Assembly: GCA_021229015.1 (NCBI GenBank)
Contig: CM037783.1
Location: forward strand, 5,961,324-6,025,323
DNA from: Solen grandis
Lineage: Eukaryota > Mollusca > Bivalvia > Adapedonta > Solenidae
Reading direction: 5' to 3'
Length of the DNA: 64,000 nucleotides
This document shows, piece after piece, positions 58,593 through 64,000 of this stretch. How positions within the stretch are numbered: position 1 is the stretch's first letter; every line of letters begins with the position of its first letter. A program made the translations under genes and the position numbers. Below the pieces are notes generated by a model that was given only the letters and a program-made list of their open reading frames with translations, made no database searches and was not told the DNA's origin.

Positions 58593-59103
58593 AATAATAT
58601 TTTTTGTTCTTATATCAACCGCTGCAGTACGGTGGAATGATACATTTTTATCACCTCTATTTAAATCACTACAACAACTATTGCTACTGATCACCTCGGT
58701 AACAGACCGGGCGTGAACAGTTCTTTGATTTGTAACCAGTAAACTGCTGCAGATGCTGAACAAATGGTATGTTTGCATTCGAGCAAACAGTACTCCACAT
58801 CTGTTCAGTCTGGTCACGTGCACTTGCATGTTAGCAAATTCGCAGACTCTACATAAAGTGCAACACTCACCGATACGCTGCACGTCGTTAATTAAGATTA
58901 ATTAAAGAAGTTAGAGGCTTCCTTTATTACATAAAGTTTCTTATCTGGTTAAATGTTCCAAACACTGTAACGTATATACGATGTAAATTGTTCTCGTAAA
59001 AGTTTCTTTTTTTATGACATTTTTATGCCAAAGGGAAATTTGTTATAAATTAAAACACAATTGTTGGATATTTCATGATTTCGTGAATTTATCTTAATCG
59101 AAA
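58593..59103. other. Presumed intron, no gene seen
   Basis: Nothing recognised on either strand. Confidence 0.45.
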
Positions 59104-59104
59104 G

Positions 59105-59189
<85 letters not shown>
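59104..59189 (+). repeat. Compound (GACA)n-(GATA)n microsatellite
   Basis: About ten GACA units change cleanly into about eleven GATA units. Confidence 0.97.
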
Positions 59190-59994
59190 CGTTATCATTG
59201 TTCAGATCAAATATTTCCAAATTATATCAGTTGATCTTTACCCTTAAAATAAACAATGAAAAACGTTATCAGCATTATTTGCCGTTTTATGCGATAACAT
59301 TGTTTTGATGTAATCGCCCGCACGCGCGCACGATCCCTGCACGCGAGATATCGTTGAGCATACGCCGTTCCACTTAAGAGCTACTGCCTGGATTTGTGAA
59401 CATGCGCGCAGCACCCGATCTGTCTACGAGGCGCTAGAAGGTTGCCTTTCTGCTGAATTGCTCCAAATACTCTGTAATCATTTTTCATGCATAAAACTAA
59501 TAAATGCGTTTATTAAATTCGGGGCATTGGTGAGGCTGGAGACAAGTAGCCGCTCGCAGATTTAATTATTATCATGGAAACTGCTTGCGTTAACCTCCGT
59601 AATTTCAAATTTATGGGAAACATTCGATGTTTAAACCCGTTTCTACATGGTTTTTGTTGAGACAGACGCTCTGAGATATAAAGTTTGGATGTTTGGTTTT
59701 GAGATCCTCAGTGAATGTATAAAAAGTGATGGTATTGATAACAAAATTGTTACGAGGGGCAAACTTAAGACATTTTCATAGGCTTACTTAATAGATAAAT
59801 ATAATAAGGGAAAACTAACATTAAAATAAAAGTATCTGGGTTATTTTAGCATTTCTCTTTGTAAATACTTAAAGGATTATTTTGTTAATTTGTTTTAGTT
59901 TACAGTCGCTTAAACAGAAGTTTAGTCATTTAGCGACGTCCAGCAATTTACAAATGCAAGAAGACAATGGGTACACAATTAGAAAGAATACTGT
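59190..59994. other. Presumed intron, no gene seen
   Basis: A CpG-rich patch at about 59310-59350 (GCCCGCACGCGCGCACGATC) stands out, but no exon or promoter can be supported. Confidence 0.45.
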
Positions 59995-60789
59995 GAGTCA
60001 GCTGGAATGAAACTGGGTGGCAAGACCAGGATACCGTCAGGCAACTGGAAAGATATCGCGAGCTAGCTGAAAGGAAACCGTGTGACAAGACTGATATACT
60101 GTGAGCCGGCTTGAAAGAAACCAGGTGACAAGACCGGAAATTCGTAAGCCAGCTGGATGGAAACCGAAAGACAAGACCGGGATATCTCGAGCCCGCTGGA
60201 GGAAACCGGTGGCAAGACCGGAACATCGCAATCTAGCTGGAAGAAACCGGGCCCCGGTCGGCCGGCTGGATGGGAACCGGGTGATAAGACAGATATCACG
60301 AGCAAGCTGGAAGAGGAAATACGGGTGACATGACAAGGATATTGCGAACCAGCTGGAAGAGGAAACCAAGTGACAAACAGGGATATCGCGAACCACCAAG
60401 ACCGTGACAAGATTATAAGAGGCGAACTCGAAGAAACGGGTGACAAGGCCGAGATGCAGCGAACCAGCTGGAAGGAAACCGGTTGACAAGACCTGGATAC
60501 CGCGAGTCAGCTGGAAGGAACCGGGTGACAAGACCGGGATACCGCGAGTCAGCTGGAAGGAAACCGGGTGACAAGACCGGGATACCGCGAGTCAGCTGGA
60601 AGGAAACCGGGTGACAAGACCGGGATACCACGAGTCAGCTGGAAGGAACCGGGTGACAAGACCGGGATACCGCGAGTCAGCTGGAAGGAAACCGGTTGAC
60701 AAGACCGGGATACTGCGAGTCAGCTGGAAGGAACCAGGTGACAAGACCGGGATACCGCGAGTCAGCTGGAGGAAACCGGGTGACAAGGG
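59995..60789. repeat. GC-rich minisatellite of 41-43-bp units
   Basis: About 18 units contain GTCAGCTGGAAGGAAACCGG, GTGACAAGACCGGGATACCG and CGA. Units are nearly identical from about 60480 to 60790 and progressively diverged towards 60000. Single-base length changes (GGAACC and GGAAACC) shift the frame, so overlapping frames on both strands are not genes. Confidence 0.95.
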
Positions 60790-60960
60790 ATAAGTGCCAT
60801 GATTCTGATTCATGATTCAGGTCGCGACTTTACGAAATCGTTAAAATTATACAGGTATCCTCGTATCTCCCATGTTATTGATGCTCAGTATACTAGTGAA
60901 GTTCCAGGACTGTATGGCCCAGTGTCAGGGTAATGTGATTGGGTTAGGTTTTTGTAGACC
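60790..60960 (+). mobile_element. Family-2 SINE, partial and diverged
   Basis: GTCGCGACTTTACGAAATCG, ATTGATGCTCAGTATACTAG, CCAGGACTGTATGGCCCAGT and GTCAGGGTAATGTGATTGGG follow the family order. It adjoins the minisatellite. Confidence 0.65.
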
Positions 60961-62344
60961 ACTAAAATAGGTACCATATAAAAGGTAGCAGACAAAGTCA
61001 ATTATCAAGTACCGGTATAAAAAAAAAGAAGACGAGAAATAATAAAGCGAAAATGGGAATATAATATTTGTCATTAGTGTGTTGTGTACCTGTAGCGTTC
61101 AGATATGACCGAAATATATTTAAATATACAACGATATTTCAATAGTACTCGTGTAGCAGTTGTGGCCCCTAGTACAGCGTCGCACGGTAAACAGGTGGCT
61201 CAACGTCAAGACAAAGGCAACTTTCGAAACATCACCCGTTTATCTAAACATTTATACACCCGTGTGTTCAAACGCATAGATTCCGAAGGTTAAACAAAAT
61301 TAAATTAACGTGCCGTATATTTGCCGTCAAACACCACCCTCAAATCGATATTTGACTTTCCGCTCTAGCGATCTCGTGACAATAGGAAGGTTTGCTCCAT
61401 CAGGCGAGATCTGGTCGTGAAGTAAGCTTTAACCCCGACTGAGTCACAAGTAACACATATTTACATGCTATTGTCGCTCTACTTGTACCAAAACTAATGA
61501 ATGTCGAAACGTGGGTTGTGTACCGTCGCGGACTGAATGATGGGGATTTGAATTGAATTAAACAGACCGTAAAATGACTACACCGCCTTCGTCAGGGAGG
61601 GTTCGGCAATCTCCGGTAAGCACGATGAGTCACGGAAAAGTACGGTAATGAACGAACTCTTGGGGTTACGGGATGAAAAAGGATTTTGGGATAGGGTAGA
61701 ATTATTATTATTATTATTATTTACACTGAATTGATCTTTGATGTAAGAGAGCAAAGAAAAAATCCCGTGTTCCACAAGTATAAGAATGCAATAAAGGCAG
61801 TGAGTAGAATTGTTAAAATATGCATACATATTAACTGATAGCTTCAACATCCCAGGGCATGATTTCACAGCAACATGAGCAACATTCCAAACCGTATACT
61901 CAATAAATATTCTATAAAATTATCTGAGAAAATATCAAGACAGAAAATATGGATAAGTAATATATTTATTTCATTCCACGATCTTAAATATTATTGCGAG
62001 ATTACGACTGTCACGTGAGCACGTGCTATTTGCGCTCCCTACCGACAGGGAACAAGTAAAGGAAACCGGATGCGCAAGCAAATATTCCGGATTCGCCATA
62101 AATAATATTAAATAAGCCGCAAGTTTCTCTCAGTTATCATATAATATGTATGTAGAGAGATCATGTTAACATATAACATTATGAAAGGCACGTACATCCC
62201 GTGATGATACAGATTCTCACGATCTGAAGGACAAAAACGTATTGCATCGTCACTGATCTTAAACGGCGAGAGGGACATGTAGAGTTTTCGGCTTTCGTGA
62301 AAGTCTGGGTATTATAAACACGTATGGACCATTTTGTTCGTTTT
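60961..62344. other. Presumed intron, no gene seen
   Basis: An (ATT)n microsatellite lies at about 61701-61720. Frames at 61105-61293 (+) and 61578-61868 (-) show no motif. Confidence 0.5.
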
Positions 62345-62495
62345 TAAGTCCTACCGACAGTATTTCAATCATTTGGAGACTGCGTCTACTTAATTCAGAT
62401 ATAATGCTACCACATCCATACAACAACATCGCAACTTGACATATGACTTGATACGACGCCAAGGCACATTATCATGCCACCAAGCCGTACCGGAA
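62345..62495 (-). mobile_element. Family-2 SINE 3' part, minus strand
   Basis: On the + strand, CCGACAGTATTTCAATCATT then TGGAGACTGCGTCTACTTAA are reverse complements of the family-2 tail. GGCACATTATCATGCCAC and CAAGCC follow in diverged form. Confidence 0.6.
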
Positions 62496-62512
62496 GTACC
62501 CATACTATATTG

Positions 62513-62668
<156 letters not shown>

Positions 62669-63104
62669 GTTATCCAATTAATCAAATTCATTGCATTCAC
62701 ACATCTTCTTTTCTTACTTTTCAGTAAAGATTGTATTTTGGAACACGTAATCTGCATTTAAAAGAAGCTATAACGAAACGATTAGTTTAGAAATGTTGCT
62801 CACGAAGCTGATGCATTTGACATACTTTCATTTCCAGGTTTTCTCTCTCCCCGATATTGTTTCCATGATAAATCTGTTGAGTTCGTTTCTTGAACCACTG
62901 CTTTTAATCCCATTACGATGGAATGCATGTAAATTACTTTAACGAACAAGCAAAAAATGACACATTTGGGCATAGTTTCTTCTTCACGAAAAATGATAAA
63001 TTTATGGCTAACTTGTGCCAGCAAAACGGTTTTGTTCATATGTTGAATTTCATTAGGACATTGCCTCCTCCTTTGATCGCTCTCCGAAGGTGCAATTACA
63101 GGAA
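62669..63104. other. No gene seen
   Basis: Overlapping + and - frames at 62800-63162 lack motifs. Confidence 0.45.
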
Positions 63105-63200
63105 TATGCAATGCCTGGATAGCGTAGTGGTAACGCGCTTACATTTTGGGTTCGATTCCTGATCGTGATCACTCGTCCAGACACGCGGTTCTTCGGCTTT
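63105..63200 (+). mobile_element. tRNA-derived SINE, family 4
   Basis: TGGATAGCGTAGTGGTAACG as A-box region and TTTGGGTTCGATTCCTGATC as B box look like a tRNA head. ACTCGTCCAGACACGCGGTT follows, shared with the minus copy at 28888. Confidence 0.65.
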
Positions 63201-63399
63201 TTCCCTCAGTAATGCTGACTATGACATTTAAGGTTTAAATTCACTTTGTCATAATGAAAAGGCCGAAATTATGTTGAAATATTAGTCGAATTTTTTATTT
63301 TGAATTTCCTACTTTCAAAATTGAATATCTTTATGAACATTCTGTTCCTAGAAACCGTCACAACTTGAAGAGTTACATACGCCCTTTTCATACACCATG

Positions 63400-63565
63400 G
63401 TCGCAAACTTATGATCATGTAGTTTTGTAGGTTGGAGTCCCGATTTGGGAACTCGGGCATTTTACACCTGAAAGCATTCCATTTGGCGCAGTAGGTCAGT
63501 GGTTCGATCCAGGTATCCCGCCGTGTACTCGGAGTCTTCCTTCACGAGTAGCTGGACGTCGCAAC
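63400..63565 (+). mobile_element. Family-1 SINE, diverged
   Basis: GGTTGGAGTCCCGATTTGGG as head region, then GCAGTAGGTCAGTGGTTCGA, GCCGTGTACTCGGAGTCTTC and GAGTAGCTGGACGTCGC. Confidence 0.65.
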
Positions 63566-63814
63566 GTCACCGTCATGGTAACGGCACCTCTGAAATTACA
63601 ACATTTAAGATGGAATTGGACACCATGCTCTGCCCTTGAATTCACCCCTGATATGGCTTGAATAACTGGTCAGTACTACTGCTACTTCTACAACCACAGC
63701 TATTGATGATGATAATGGTGATGGTGGTGAAGAAGAAGAAGTCTATGTCGTGTATACTTTATTTACAGTTTTGGGCATGAGTATACTATGTACATATGTA
63801 CATATATTATTAAT

Positions 63815-64000
63815 GGGGCTCCGTGGCCGAGAGGGTAAAGTCGCTGACTTTAACACTCACTCAGCCCCTCACCGCGTGGGTTCGAATCCCGGCAGGGTCA
63901 ATCGGATTTTCATGTGAGGAAGCCTTCCAGCTGGCTTGCGGTAGGTCGTGGTTCTACCCGGATGCCTCCGTGCATTCGGGATCTTCCTCCACCTGTAATT
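63815..64000 (+). mobile_element. Family-1 SINE, cut by the window end
   Basis: GGGGCTCCGTGGCCGAGAGG, GTGGGTTCGAATCCCGGCAG, CCTTCCAGCTGGCTTGCGGT, GTGGTTCTACCCGGATGCC and CTTCCTCCACCTGTAATT. It is close to the copy at 10114 but with an intact B box, so it is probably a younger insertion. Confidence 0.9.

Noticed and set aside
58401..58883. His/Arg-rich and Met/Thr-rich frames
   Set aside because: They run through a 39-bp tandem array on opposite strands; triplet-period artefacts.
60037..60631. Proline/serine-rich repeat protein frames on the minus strand
   Set aside because: The minisatellite has indels that shift frame between units; three overlapping frames are equally open.

Overview
The window is non-coding-rich animal DNA, most likely from a bivalve mollusc. 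It is AT-rich and gene-poor. It contains tRNA-derived SINEs with bivalve-style bodies, terminal-inverted-repeat mini-elements, long minisatellite arrays, microsatellites and one 100-N assembly gap. The bivalve assignment is inferred from the repeat families (the SINE bodies and the long GTCCGTC.../'GGCCGCCAGG' element) and has not been tested by alignment. Most long open frames lie inside tandem arrays whose period is a multiple of three, or are shadows, and I do not read them as genes.

The one gene I recognise is a Mastermind-like (MAML) Notch co-activator. Its first coding exon lies on the + strand at 49394-49645. The exon carries the basic Notch/CSL-binding helix and ends in a clean GTAAGC splice donor at a phase-0 boundary. 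No second exon was found, so 49646-64000 is probably the start of a long first intron and roughly 1-49000 is intergenic or belongs to an unseen neighbour. Two weaker exon candidates are an acidic C-terminal exon at 1345-1506 and a cysteine-rich exon at 28670-28887; neither is assigned a function.

Layout: 1-3 kb, intergenic with a possible terminal exon and a SINE. 3.1-7.8 kb, a large satellite complex: a 33-bp array, then three mutually related blocks of 36-, 60- and 36-bp units, with a 600-bp higher-order period in the middle block. 8.4-15 kb, dispersed repeats, an intact SINE with a 12-bp target duplication and three TTAA-flanked mini-elements. 16.4-17.5 kb, a decayed PIF/Harbinger transposase. 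22.9-23.3 kb, a probable solo LTR. 23.6-24.8 kb, a long fold-back repeat. 26 and 38 kb, two copies of one element with a 53-bp tandem core. 28.6-34 kb, SINEs, a mini-element nested inside a SINE, a new inverted-repeat element and a 22-bp array. 41-44 kb, a LINE reverse-transcriptase remnant, a 234-bp TTAA element, a 1.3-kb 31-bp array with inverted satellite units, and two further inverted-repeat elements. 44.9-48 kb, SINEs and complementary CT- and GA-rich tracts. 49-50.5 kb, the MAML exon, the gap and a SINE with a 13-bp target duplication. 56-64 kb, a third 234-bp element, minisatellites (39 and about 43 bp), GACA/GATA and CAG/CAA microsatellites, and several SINEs.

All coordinates, periods and target-site duplications were read by eye. 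Family names rest on recognised motifs, and no search was run.
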